In this document: piece by piece, positions 1-8,260 of the stretch
Layout of the letters: each line of letters starts with the position of its first letter
How positions within the stretch are numbered: position 1 is the first letter of the stretch
Assembly (NCBI GenBank): GCA_024279425.1
Contig: JAJRRO010000032.1
Span: forward strand, 1 to 64,000
DNA from: Bacteroidota bacterium
GTDB lineage: Bacteria; Bacteroidota; Bacteroidia; Flavobacteriales; Flavobacteriaceae
Direction of reading: 5' to 3'
Length of the DNA stretch: 64,000 nucleotides
The notes under the pieces: model-generated
What the model was told of the DNA's origin: nothing
Seen by the model: only the letters and a program-made list of their open reading frames with translations
Databases searched by the model: none
Position numbers and translations under genes: made by a program

Positions 1-97
1 GACGGGGCCCACCCCTTACCATTCCGAACAGGGAAGTTAAGCCCGTCTGCGCCGATGGTACTGCCACACCAGGTGGGAGAGTAGGCCGCCGCCTTTC
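1..97 (+). rRNA. rrf: 5S ribosomal RNA, 3' part
   Basis: The window opens inside a 5S rRNA gene. The conserved 5S core is visible: the ACCCCTTACCATTCCGAAC block, the GGGAAGTTAAGCCC loop, and the 3' GGTGGGAGAGTAGG segment. The 5' end, about 15-20 nt, lies outside the window, so this is the end of an rRNA operon read on the plus strand. The 3' end is placed just before the terminator stem and could be off by a few bases. Confidence 0.95.
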
Positions 98-100
98 TCG

Positions 101-137
101 AGACCCCCTCACAGCTATGTGAGGGGGTCTTTTTGTT
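101..137 (+). terminator. Rho-independent terminator of the rRNA operon
   Basis: A perfect 12-bp stem, AGACCCCCTCAC (101-112) pairing with GTGAGGGGGTCT (119-130), encloses a 6-nt loop and is followed by a T-rich tract (131-137). It lies directly after the 5S rRNA and is the clearest terminator in the left part of the window. Confidence 0.95.
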
Positions 138-280
138 TATAAAACCTTCTCTAAATAATCCGTTTGTAACAGGTTGTCACTTGCAGAAATAACATTTTGC
201 ACACTTTTTGTATTCGCAAAATAATATCCAATCAGTTTAACTATCTTCAAGCCTTTCAAAACGAAATAAAGAATCGTGAA

Positions 281-2176
281 ATGAAGTATAATAGAATTTG
301 TTTTTTTCTAACATTGGCGGCATTGTTAGGGTCCTGTGGTGAGAAAACCACAAGTACGACAGCATTATTGGAAGAAGAACCAATAAAAACATTGCCGTTT
401 ACTCAGATTTACTTGAAGGATTTGACTGATTTTCAAAAGACTTCGGGCAATTGGCAAATAATGGGGGATGCCTATGTAGATAGAACTAAAGATAAATCAC
501 TTTCTGGATCCACTGGCACTGGAGTATTGATAAATCTTCCAAAGGAAGGAATGAACCAGAACTTGTTTGCCAACGTTGAACATGGAGACATGGAAATAGA
601 ACTGGATGTAATGGTGCCGTCAGGCTCTAATTCAGGCCTTTATTTTCAGGGGAGATATGAGATTCAGCTCCTAGATAGTTGGGGGATCAAAGAACCTCAA
701 CATAGTGATATTGGAGGTATCTATCAAAGGTGGGACGACACTAGGGAAGAAGGAAAAAGAGGATTTGAAGGCCATCCTCCTCAAGCAAATGCTTCAAAAA
801 CACCTGGATTATGGCAACATTTCAAAATTATTTTCCACGCTCCAAAGTTCGATGATTCTGGCGCCAAAATAAAAAATGCATGGTTTGAGGAAGTTCGATT
901 AAACGGTATGCTCCTTCATGAAAATGTCGAAGTTTTGGGCCCAACAAGAGCAGCAGCTTTTGAAGATGAGAAACCAAAGGGACCGTTTATGATTCAAGGT
1001 GATCATGGGCCAATAGCCCTTAAAAATATCAAATACAAGTTATATGAGGACAAAGAAGTGTACTTCTCAGATATGACTATGAAGGAATATAAGAGTAATT
1101 CTGTGATGTTGCCCAATTTAGATAGTTTAGTTCCGATACGGAAAATTGAAACAGATTCTATTTCTTCGACCATGGCTCTAGGAGAGCGTCCGTCAAAAAT
1201 TCTAATGTACTCGGGAATGTTGAATATTCCTGATTCAGGGGAGTACATTTTTGATTTTAAAGTGAACCGAGGGGGTGGGCTTTTATTAATTGATAAAGAC
1301 ACAATAGTGAATTTGGACGGTGATTACAATTTGGACTCTTTGGGGTTTGGAAAAACAGCACTTCAAAAAGGAAAGCTTCCGTTTACCTTGATCTACAATA
1401 AACATAGGCCTTGGACTAGAGGTTTTAGTTTATATGTCGAAGGGCCGGGATTACAGAAACATCCCTTACATTCGAAAGGATCATTGGACCTTAACCAGGG
1501 AAATCCTTCTGAGGAGATTTTTGTTGAAGTTTTAAATGAGCCCATTGCCCAACGTAGCTTTTTAATGCACGAAGGCCGAAAAAGAACCCATTGTATCTCT
1601 ATAGGTCATCCTCAAGGTATTCATTATTCCTATGACTTGGCATTGGGCTCATTACTTCAAGTATGGAGTGGTAATTTTATAGATGTGACCCAAATGTGGC
1701 ATTCAAGAGGAGAAAAACAACTAGGGGTTCCTTTAGGTTTTAAGATTTCGTCTCATGGGGATCAAGAATTTACTTTTCTTGACAATGATAAGGCCAGTTG
1801 GCCAAATAATTTAACGCCAAATGGCGATGTCAAACAAATGGGTTACGAATTTGATGCGAATGGTATCCCTACATTTATCCATAAGATTAAGGGAACGACT
1901 GTAACAAATACGTTTGCGCCTTCAAGTGGTGAAAGAGGCCTTGTACGAACTATTACGACGGATGGCAAACACGATATTTGGCATAAAATTGGAGAAGGAG
2001 AGGAGATTAAAAAACTTCCCGATGATACCTACATCATCAACAATGAGAGCTTTTTTATCGACTTTTCTGGAAGCGGATCACTTAAACCTGTTATACGTGA
2101 GGCCAATGGAAAGATGGAATTAGTATTGAAAATTCCTGCAGTAAAACAAGATATCAACTATAGTATTATCTGGTAA
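281..2176 (+). CDS. Lipoprotein with DUF1080 (3-keto-disaccharide hydrolase) and PA14-like domains
   Basis: The start at 281 is chosen because it gives a lipoprotein signal ending in LLGSC (lipid Cys near residue 19); the frame is open upstream to 197 but that extension is not signal-like. Residues about 50-250 are a DUF1080 domain, a LamG-like jelly roll (GDMEIELDVMVPSGSNSG, then YEIQLLDSWG, then GPFMIQGDHG). A PA14-like beta domain follows (about 270-390), then about 240 C-terminal residues I cannot assign. DUF1080 members include hydrolases that cleave 3-keto-glycosides; that activity here is inferred. It is followed after 11 bp by the propeller-cupredoxin gene, so the two are probably co-transcribed. 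The placement is likely periplasmic or surface. Confidence 0.85.
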   Translation: MKYNRICFFLTLAALLGSCGEKTTSTTALLEEEPIKTLPFTQIYLKDLTDFQKTSGNWQIMGDAYVDRTKDKSLSGSTGTGVLINLPKEGMNQNLFANVEHGDMEIELDVMVPSGSNSGLYFQGRYEIQLLDSWGIKEPQHSDIGGIYQRWDDTREEGKRGFEGHPPQANASKTPGLWQHFKIIFHAPKFDDSGAKIKNAWFEEVRLNGMLLHENVEVLGPTRAAAFEDEKPKGPFMIQGDHGPIALKNIKYKLYEDKEVYFSDMTMKEYKSNSVMLPNLDSLVPIRKIETDSISSTMALGERPSKILMYSGMLNIPDSGEYIFDFKVNRGGGLLLIDKDTIVNLDGDYNLDSLGFGKTALQKGKLPFTLIYNKHRPWTRGFSLYVEGPGLQKHPLHSKGSLDLNQGNPSEEIFVEVLNEPIAQRSFLMHEGRKRTHCISIGHPQGIHYSYDLALGSLLQVWSGNFIDVTQMWHSRGEKQLGVPLGFKISSHGDQEFTFLDNDKASWPNNLTPNGDVKQMGYEFDANGIPTFIHKIKGTTVTNTFAPSSGERGLVRTITTDGKHDIWHKIGEGEEIKKLPDDTYIINNESFFIDFSGSGSLKPVIREANGKMELVLKIPAVKQDINYSIIW

Positions 2177-2187
2177 AAATATATAAT

Positions 2188-4146
2188 ATGCAGATTATCA
2201 ATAAAATAACAGCAATAGTAATTTTTTTGGGCGTAAGTCAAATGGCCCTGGCACAGTCTCCAACTGTAATGGTCCAAAAAGAATCCGAATATTATAGAAT
2301 AGTGGATGTCCCTATACCAGAGGAAGTGCTTTTGGAAGTAGGTGGTCTAGTCCTTACAGATGAGGATAAATTGGGTGTATCGACCAGAAGAGGTGATGTT
2401 TGGGTGATTGATGAGCCTTATGGTCAGAATCCAAAATATTCCAGATACGCCCAAGGGTTGCATGAACCTCTAGGACTTAATTATAGGAATAAGGCTTTTT
2501 ATCTTTCCCAAAGAGGTGAGCTGACCCGTCTTGAAGATAGGAATGAGGATGGAAAGGCAGATGTATACAAGACGATTTATTCATGGCCATTATCCGGTAA
2601 TTATCATGATTATTCATATGGTCCTAAATTTATGGACAATGGAGATATGTTGGTCACTTTAAATCTGTCTTGGATTGGTCACGGCGCTAGTTTATCCAAA
2701 TGGAGGGGGTGGCTTTTACAGATTACCCCTGAAGGCGAAATGACCCCCATTGCCACCGGATTACGATCCCCATCAGGCTTTGAGATCAATGATAAAGGTG
2801 ATGTGTTCTATACAGAAAATCAAGGTGATTGGGTAGGTTCGGGTAGAATGACACATTTGGAAAAGGGAGATTTTGCGGGCAATCCAGAAGGTCTCGTTTG
2901 GACTGATAATCCAAAGTCCCCTTTAAAGCTGAAAATGGAGGATATAGAAAAAGAGTCTGGACTAAGCCTTTATGAGTACTCCAAAAAAGTACCTGAACTA
3001 AAGGCACCCGCAATATGGTTTCCACATACCATATTGGGTATTTCTACCTCTGATTTAATATACGACACTACGCAAGGTAAATTTGGACCTTTCAAAGGGC
3101 AACTATTTGTGGGTGACCAAGGCCATAGTAAAATCATGCGCGTATTCATGGAAAAAGTGAACGGCGTATATCAAGGAGCTGCGTTTCCGTTTGTTGAAGG
3201 TTTTTCCTCTGGTATTTTACGTATGATCTGGGGTAGCGATAATAGCATGTTCGTTGGCATGACCAGCAGGGGTTGGGCCGCTACGGGTAAAAAGCCTTAT
3301 GGGTTGCAAAGATTGGTTTGGAGCGGAAAGACGCCCTTTGAAATAAAAACCATGAAGGCCAAGGATGACGGATTTGAACTGGAATTTACGAAGCCTGTTA
3401 ATAGGGAAACTGCCAAGACTCCATCGACCTACCAGATAACAAGTTTCAATTATAAGTATCATTACAACTATGGAAGTCCCATAGTAGGTCAGCAAAAGGG
3501 AGCGGTACGGAAAGTTGAAGTGTCGGAAGACGGACTTACGGTAAAGCTAACGATAGACGGGATGCGTTTGGGTTTTATACATCAATTGAAGGCCTCGAGC
3601 TTAAAATCTAATAATGGAGGAAAGTTATTGCACGATACTGGTTATTATACGCTGAACGAAGTTCCTGGAGGCGAATTAAAGTCACCGCCCACGGAAAGCA
3701 TGTCCGCTGCTATGAATAGCAAAGTACAGGTAAAAAGAGCCAATGAAATGCCGTTGACTTGGACAGAAGGTTTTGATCGCCAGGTTGTCATAGGTACCAA
3801 ACCCGGCCTAAAATATGATATTGAGGAACTAGTACTCGAGCGTGGCCAGAAAATAGAATTGACCTTCACTAACAATGACGATATGCTCCATAATCTGGTC
3901 ATTATAGAAAAAGGTCCTGACTCGGTCGATAAAGTGGCTGATTTGGCATTGAAATTAGGGCTGGATGGAGCAGACATGAACTATGTGCCCGATTCGGATT
4001 TAGTGTTAGTGCACACCGGTATTTTGGAGCCTGGTTCATCTGAAAAAATTTATTTTCAAGCACCCCGTGAACCTGGGGAATATTGGATCGTATGTACCTT
4101 TCCTGGACATTCACAGACAATGAGGGTTAAACTTATTGTGAAATAG
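2188..4146 (+). CDS. NHL/PQQ-type beta-propeller protein fused to a C-terminal cupredoxin domain
   Basis: A signal peptide (cleavage near ALAQ, residue 22) precedes a propeller of the glucose/sorbosone dehydrogenase-like type (about residues 30-400, with calcium-loop-like DRNEDGKADVY). A linker domain is followed by a cupredoxin (about 540-652). The blue-copper ligands are visible: His in DDMLHNLVI, then Cys, His and Met in VCTFPGHSQTM. The domain order suggests a secreted redox protein passing electrons from a propeller active site to copper, as in auracyanin-like fusions; the substrate is unknown. It follows the DUF1080 gene by 11 bp. Confidence 0.85.
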   Translation: MQIINKITAIVIFLGVSQMALAQSPTVMVQKESEYYRIVDVPIPEEVLLEVGGLVLTDEDKLGVSTRRGDVWVIDEPYGQNPKYSRYAQGLHEPLGLNYRNKAFYLSQRGELTRLEDRNEDGKADVYKTIYSWPLSGNYHDYSYGPKFMDNGDMLVTLNLSWIGHGASLSKWRGWLLQITPEGEMTPIATGLRSPSGFEINDKGDVFYTENQGDWVGSGRMTHLEKGDFAGNPEGLVWTDNPKSPLKLKMEDIEKESGLSLYEYSKKVPELKAPAIWFPHTILGISTSDLIYDTTQGKFGPFKGQLFVGDQGHSKIMRVFMEKVNGVYQGAAFPFVEGFSSGILRMIWGSDNSMFVGMTSRGWAATGKKPYGLQRLVWSGKTPFEIKTMKAKDDGFELEFTKPVNRETAKTPSTYQITSFNYKYHYNYGSPIVGQQKGAVRKVEVSEDGLTVKLTIDGMRLGFIHQLKASSLKSNNGGKLLHDTGYYTLNEVPGGELKSPPTESMSAAMNSKVQVKRANEMPLTWTEGFDRQVVIGTKPGLKYDIEELVLERGQKIELTFTNNDDMLHNLVIIEKGPDSVDKVADLALKLGLDGADMNYVPDSDLVLVHTGILEPGSSEKIYFQAPREPGEYWIVCTFPGHSQTMRVKLIVK

Positions 4147-4170
4147 AAAAAGGAGGAAGCCATAGTTGTC

Positions 4171-4803
4171 ATGGAAAAAAACCTTTCAAGATTCCCTGAA
4201 GAGAAATTAAATGCGATTTCCCATTCAGTTGGAATTGTTTTGGGTGTTTGTGGCCTTTGTCTTCTTCTGGTCAATAATACCCATAAAACAGTTTATGCCT
4301 CTTTAAGTATAATTATTTATAGTATTTCGCTTACTTCCATGTTTGTTGTCTCTACTTTGTATCACACAGTTTCAAGCACGAAACTCAAGCATAAATTGCG
4401 TATTCTTGACCACATCAACATATACTTTTTAATAGCGGGAACCTACACCCCACTTGCTTTAATAACATTGGAACAGGGTATTGGATGGATTATTTTCTAT
4501 TGTGTATGGGGTATTGCTGGTTTTGGTACGATATTGAAACTGTTTTTTACAGGAAAATTCGAAGTGGTCTCCCTTTTGCTCTATTTGGTCATGGGTTGGA
4601 TGATTGTATTGGATTTTCAAAACATTTTGGTGAACACGACTTCTTTAGGCGTTAAACTCCTTTTTTTGGGTGGCGCTTTTTATACCTTGGGCATCTGTTT
4701 CTATACTTGGAAAAGAATCCCGTATAATCATTTTATTTGGCACCTTTTCGTATTAGGTGGAGCTATTAGTCATTGGTTTTTTATTTACTACGACGTTATT
4801 TGA
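4171..4803 (+). CDS. trhA: Hemolysin III / PAQR-family membrane protein (TrhA-like)
   Basis: A 210-residue protein with about seven hydrophobic segments and the family's polar signatures: NAISHSVG near the N terminus, STLYHTVSS in the second or third helix, LDHINIYFLIAGTYTP in the middle and a late His pair (IWHLFVLGGAISHW) that would bind zinc. Family members act in membrane-lipid homeostasis; true hemolysis is not implied. It starts 24 bp after the propeller gene, and an AGGAGG sits at 4151-4156, unusual for this phylum but 14 nt from the ATG. It may be co-transcribed with the sugar genes without sharing their role. Confidence 0.9.
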   Translation: MEKNLSRFPEEKLNAISHSVGIVLGVCGLCLLLVNNTHKTVYASLSIIIYSISLTSMFVVSTLYHTVSSTKLKHKLRILDHINIYFLIAGTYTPLALITLEQGIGWIIFYCVWGIAGFGTILKLFFTGKFEVVSLLLYLVMGWMIVLDFQNILVNTTSLGVKLLFLGGAFYTLGICFYTWKRIPYNHFIWHLFVLGGAISHWFFIYYDVI

Positions 4804-4829
4804 TTGAATTAGCGAGTTTTGAAATTCCC

Positions 4830-5759
4830 CTATGGCTTACCAATCGGCGAATCATCACACTTTAAGTCTCCAACAACATATTGCATACCATCCAAGAAAT
4901 ACTGAAGCAATTCGGGATTATCCATACTTTGTGCATTGTGTGACGGAGAACTGTAAAACACCCTTCCCTTACCATGCCTCTTGATCCAGGAAACATAATT
5001 AATATTAGTACTGACTTCTTTTCTAACACCTTCGAGTTTATCAACCTCTATATATAGTAGAGGTCTAAAGTTGTAATCAAAATAAGCGTTCTTAAAAAAA
5101 TAAGGTTCATCCACGTGAGTAAGTCCATTGCCCTTAAACGCTTTCACCAAAGGGTGATTCTTGTCTACCTCTTTTACATGCATGCGCTGCTGTTTAGGAT
5201 GGTAATCAAAACTACCTCCGGTAATTTTACTGAACTCCATAGAGTTGTTCTGAACCGTAATCGCTCCATGCAATATCATTAATCCTCCACCTTTTGATAT
5301 ATAATTCATTAGATTCTTTTCATATTCAGGCGCTTTTTCTGCGATTTCTACATCGGTAAGCGATGTATTTTGTTGTAGCAAATCTTGAAACAAGTCTCGA
5401 TCAGGACCACTTGGATTTGAATTATTCAAGATTATTGCATCATATCTCTTGAGGCTTTTTTTTTCAAAATTTGAGATATCATACCCGATATGGATTTCGA
5501 AAGCATTGGATTTCTTGGCAAGGATTTTTAACATGGCGACGTTGTGTGGAATCGTCCAATGGTCAAATCCCGTAGCCTTGGAGAAGACCAATATTTTCTT
5601 TTTGCCAACATTTTTGACTGTTGGCTCGGCTGGAGCCAAACGTTCTATTTTGGCAAGCCATTCTTTGGAAATGTCTAATTTCTTGATGCTTTGGGCACTA
5701 GATGCTAAAATACCGAGCAATAGTGCTGTGGTTAGAAGTATTGATTTAATTTTTTTCAT
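4830..5759 (-). CDS. Secreted ThuA-domain protein
   Basis: The start at 5759 is preferred over an upstream ATG at 5798 because it yields a signal peptide (MKKIKSILL to SSAQ). The mature protein is a ThuA-like, glutamine-amidotransferase-type fold: ILVFSKATGFDHWTIP, then LKRYDAIILNN, then YISKGGGLMILHGA, then HPLVKAFKG and a late RVFYSSPSHN. ThuA proteins are linked to trehalose and other sugar use in many bacteria, with no settled reaction. It lies 10 bp after the LacI-type regulator gene in the same orientation, so both form one operon, facing away from the pmoA-like operon. Confidence 0.88.
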   Translation of the reverse strand: MKKIKSILLTTALLLGILASSAQSIKKLDISKEWLAKIERLAPAEPTVKNVGKKKILVFSKATGFDHWTIPHNVAMLKILAKKSNAFEIHIGYDISNFEKKSLKRYDAIILNNSNPSGPDRDLFQDLLQQNTSLTDVEIAEKAPEYEKNLMNYISKGGGLMILHGAITVQNNSMEFSKITGGSFDYHPKQQRMHVKEVDKNHPLVKAFKGNGLTHVDEPYFFKNAYFDYNFRPLLYIEVDKLEGVRKEVSTNINYVSWIKRHGKGRVFYSSPSHNAQSMDNPELLQYFLDGMQYVVGDLKCDDSPIGKP

Positions 5760-5769
5760 GAGGTAAACT

Positions 5770-6789
5770 TTATTTTTGTTTAGTGGAATCTCGTACAATT
5801 AAACGATGTCTAAGACTTATGGAATTTGCAGATTGTAAGTTAATATTGCCATTGAGATGACTAATGATACTTTGCCCGGCCAGAACACCCATTTTATACC
5901 CCGGATATTCTATAGTAGTTAAAGTAGGGGTGACCAATTCAGAAATGGGGTCGTTGTTAAAACCAATGATTTTTATATCCTCAGGAATCCGAAAGTTTTC
6001 TTTTTGTAGCTTTTTAATGCAATGGGCGGCGAAGGTATCACTGGCAATAAATATCCCATCAATAGGTCTTTGTATACTTTTTATATGGGCAATAACATCT
6101 TCGGCCTTTTTGGAATCTAGATTGGTTTCCATTAATTGAGTGTCCTCAAAACCTAGGCTATGGGCAAACAGTGCATTTTTGAATCCCTGAAAACGATCGG
6201 CATATACACTTCGTTTTAAGTTACCACTAATATGTAATATATTTTTGCATCCTTGCAAAATTAAATGTTCAGTGGCCTCATAACCAGCTGTAACATTATC
6301 TATGACGATAGTAGAGCTATTGGCCAAATTATGCACCCTATCAAAGAATATAAGCGGCATTTCGCTCTGGGAGAAGGGGGTGAAATGATCATAATCAGTT
6401 GTGTCGTGCGCTAGAGAGACCAGAAGACCATCAACGCCACTATCATACAAGGTTTTTGTATTCAACTTCTCTTTCTCCATAGATTCTAAAGATTGACTAA
6501 TAATCAAATTATAACCCGCTTCATTGGCTACTTTCTCCATGCCGGCCAGAACGGTCGACATAAAGTAGGAATTAAGTCGGGGAACAATCACACCAAGGGC
6601 ATTTGATTTTTGTTTACTTAGATTAACAGCAAACTTATTGACTTTATAACCCAATTCGCTTGCTTTCGAAATGACCCTTTGTTTCGTTTTTTTACTGATG
6701 GAGGGATGATTATTTAAACTTCTACTAACGGTTCCTGGAGAAACTTTTAATTCCTCTGCCAAATCATAAATCGTAATTTTTTTTGCCAT
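5770..6789 (-). CDS. LacI-family transcriptional regulator
   Basis: A 339-residue protein with the classic LacI helix-turn-helix at residues about 5-25 (IYDLAEELKVSPGTVSRSLNN), the hinge region, and a periplasmic-binding-protein-like sensor domain (GVIVPRLNSYFMSTVLAGME, then DGLLVSLAHDT, then DGIFIASDTFAAH, then IIGFNNDPISELVTPTLTTI). It precedes the thuA gene by 10 bp and diverges from the pmoA-like operon. The 239-bp gap carries a near-perfect 18-bp palindrome over the promoter of the divergent operon. It is therefore the probable local regulator, most likely a repressor released by a sugar. Confidence 0.95.
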   Translation of the reverse strand: MAKKITIYDLAEELKVSPGTVSRSLNNHPSISKKTKQRVISKASELGYKVNKFAVNLSKQKSNALGVIVPRLNSYFMSTVLAGMEKVANEAGYNLIISQSLESMEKEKLNTKTLYDSGVDGLLVSLAHDTTDYDHFTPFSQSEMPLIFFDRVHNLANSSTIVIDNVTAGYEATEHLILQGCKNILHISGNLKRSVYADRFQGFKNALFAHSLGFEDTQLMETNLDSKKAEDVIAHIKSIQRPIDGIFIASDTFAAHCIKKLQKENFRIPEDIKIIGFNNDPISELVTPTLTTIEYPGYKMGVLAGQSIISHLNGNINLQSANSISLRHRLIVRDSTKQK

Positions 6790-6811
6790 GAATGTTATAA
6801 AAACCTCGCAA

Positions 6812-6833
6812 CAAATGTATGCAACTACATTTG
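6812..6833 (-). promoter_or_regulatory. Inverted repeat over the lacI promoter region
   Basis: CAAATGTA (6812-6819) and TACATTTG (6826-6833) form an 8-bp inverted repeat around TGCAAC, 22 bp upstream of the lacI start. On the minus strand the proximal arm reads TACATTTG, which fits the Bacteroidetes -7 consensus TAnnTTTG. No convincing -33 element was found. A repressor bound here would block lacI transcription, suggesting autoregulation; the sequence differs from the 18-bp site on the other side of the gap. Confidence 0.45.
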
Positions 6834-6932
6834 AAATATTAAAAATTGAATTAAAAAAAGTTAGATTTGGTGATATTTATGAATATTTTGGATGTTTTAT
6901 GCTATAATTTAGTAGTTAACAGAATAAATATT

Positions 6933-6974
6933 AATGCAATCGGTTGCATTAGGCGAAGTAATTCGATAGTTTTG
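6933..6974 (+). promoter_or_regulatory. LacI-type operator overlapping the promoter of the pmoA-like operon
   Basis: AATGCAATCGGTTGCATT (6933-6950) is a palindrome with a single mismatched pair and a central CG step, as is typical for LacI-family operators. The promoter uses TTG at 6944-6946 as the -33 element, a 20-nt spacer, and TAGTTTTG at 6967-6974 as the -7 element (consensus TAnnTTTG). The -33 element lies inside the operator, so binding should block initiation of the operon starting at 7029. Confidence 0.75.
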
Positions 6975-7028
6975 TTTTCAATGGTTCTTTTTTGTGTTAA
7001 AATTGTCCTGAATTCTATTCCTTAATTT

Positions 7029-8258
7029 ATGAAATTTTATATTGTATTTATTTTCATTCTTCTTTTATCTTGTTCAGAAAACGAGGATATTGTACGATTT
7101 TCTATTGAAAATCTAAGTGTTGTAACTCCGATGGAGTTGGATGTCAATGATATTGATCTTTCTGGAGCAGCAAGCGATATGGCTTTGTTTCGAAAGGTTG
7201 GGGAGGTAATGAACCCAATCACATTTCAATTAGACACGATAGATACAAGGCGTATCTTGTTTATGTCGGATAATCAAAAAGATACTGAATATATTTTAAG
7301 AAGAAAAAAAAATACCAACGCTGAACAAAGTGTTCAGGCCATTAAAGAAAATGGGGATTTGACACTGAGTTTAGGAAACAAAAATGTCCTAAGTTATCGT
7401 TATGGAATGACGTACCCACCAAAAGGAGTGGATTCGGTATTTCGAAAATCAGGCTACATTCATCCCGTAATCACACCATATGGAGATACACTTTCACGTA
7501 TACAGCCACCAGATCACTACCACCATTATGGTATCTGGGGTCCGTGGACACATGCCCAGATCAAGGGACAACAGGTAGATTTTTGGAATTTGGGTGACCG
7601 CAAGGGAACCGTACTGTTTAAGGAATTTAATTCAATGCTTTCAGGTCCTGTTTTTGGCTCTTTCAATGCCGTTCAGGAACATATTGATTTTATTACGGAA
7701 AAAGAGCCACAGGTTGCCTTGAACGAAGATCTGAAGATAACCGTCTGGGATTTGAATAGAGAGGATAGATATATGTTCGACTATAAAAGTTCTTTCAATT
7801 CACCTTTGGATGAAGGCATTCTATTTGAAGCTTATCGCTATGGCGGTGGCTTAGGAATGCGTTTTAATGAACGGTGGAAGGCCGACAACTGCTCGGTACT
7901 TACTTCAGAAGGAAACGATAGATTAACTGCGGATGGTACAAATGCAAAATGGTGTATAGTAAAAGGAGAATCTTCCAATGGTAAAGGTACCAATGGAATT
8001 CTTTTTATGAGTCATACGGAAAATCGAATGCATCCTGAACCTATGCGTATTTGGCCCATTGATGGGAACCATGGCAGGGGTGATATGTTTTTTGAATTTT
8101 GCCCCATTCGACATGAGGAATGGAAAATTGAACCAGGTAAAGACTATCAATTAAAATATAGAATGGTTGTTTTTGAAGGTGATCTAACCGCTGAAGAAGC
8201 GGAAACCTATTGGCAGTCGTTCGTAAACAAACCGCAAATTAAAATCTTAAACAATTAA
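7029..8258 (+). CDS. PmoA-family (DUF6807) lipoprotein
   Basis: A lipoprotein signal (FIFILLLSC) precedes a domain of the family labelled PmoA or DUF6807 in databases (LSYRYGMTYPPKGVDSVF, then SGYIHPVITPYGD, then DHYHHYGIWGPW). Despite the name it has no relation to methane mono-oxygenase chemistry; such proteins accompany Gfo/Idh oxidoreductases in sugar loci. The His-rich DHYHHYGIW stretch could bind a metal or a sugar (inference). It is the first gene of an operon whose next start is 2 bp after its stop, under the LacI-type operator. Confidence 0.85.
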   Translation: MKFYIVFIFILLLSCSENEDIVRFSIENLSVVTPMELDVNDIDLSGAASDMALFRKVGEVMNPITFQLDTIDTRRILFMSDNQKDTEYILRRKKNTNAEQSVQAIKENGDLTLSLGNKNVLSYRYGMTYPPKGVDSVFRKSGYIHPVITPYGDTLSRIQPPDHYHHYGIWGPWTHAQIKGQQVDFWNLGDRKGTVLFKEFNSMLSGPVFGSFNAVQEHIDFITEKEPQVALNEDLKITVWDLNREDRYMFDYKSSFNSPLDEGILFEAYRYGGGLGMRFNERWKADNCSVLTSEGNDRLTADGTNAKWCIVKGESSNGKGTNGILFMSHTENRMHPEPMRIWPIDGNHGRGDMFFEFCPIRHEEWKIEPGKDYQLKYRMVVFEGDLTAEEAETYWQSFVNKPQIKILNN

Positions 8259-8260
8259 AA

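Noticed and set aside
7029-8258. Particulate methane mono-oxygenase subunit, as the family label suggests
   Set aside because: The protein is a lipoprotein without the membrane helices of PmoA; the label is historical.
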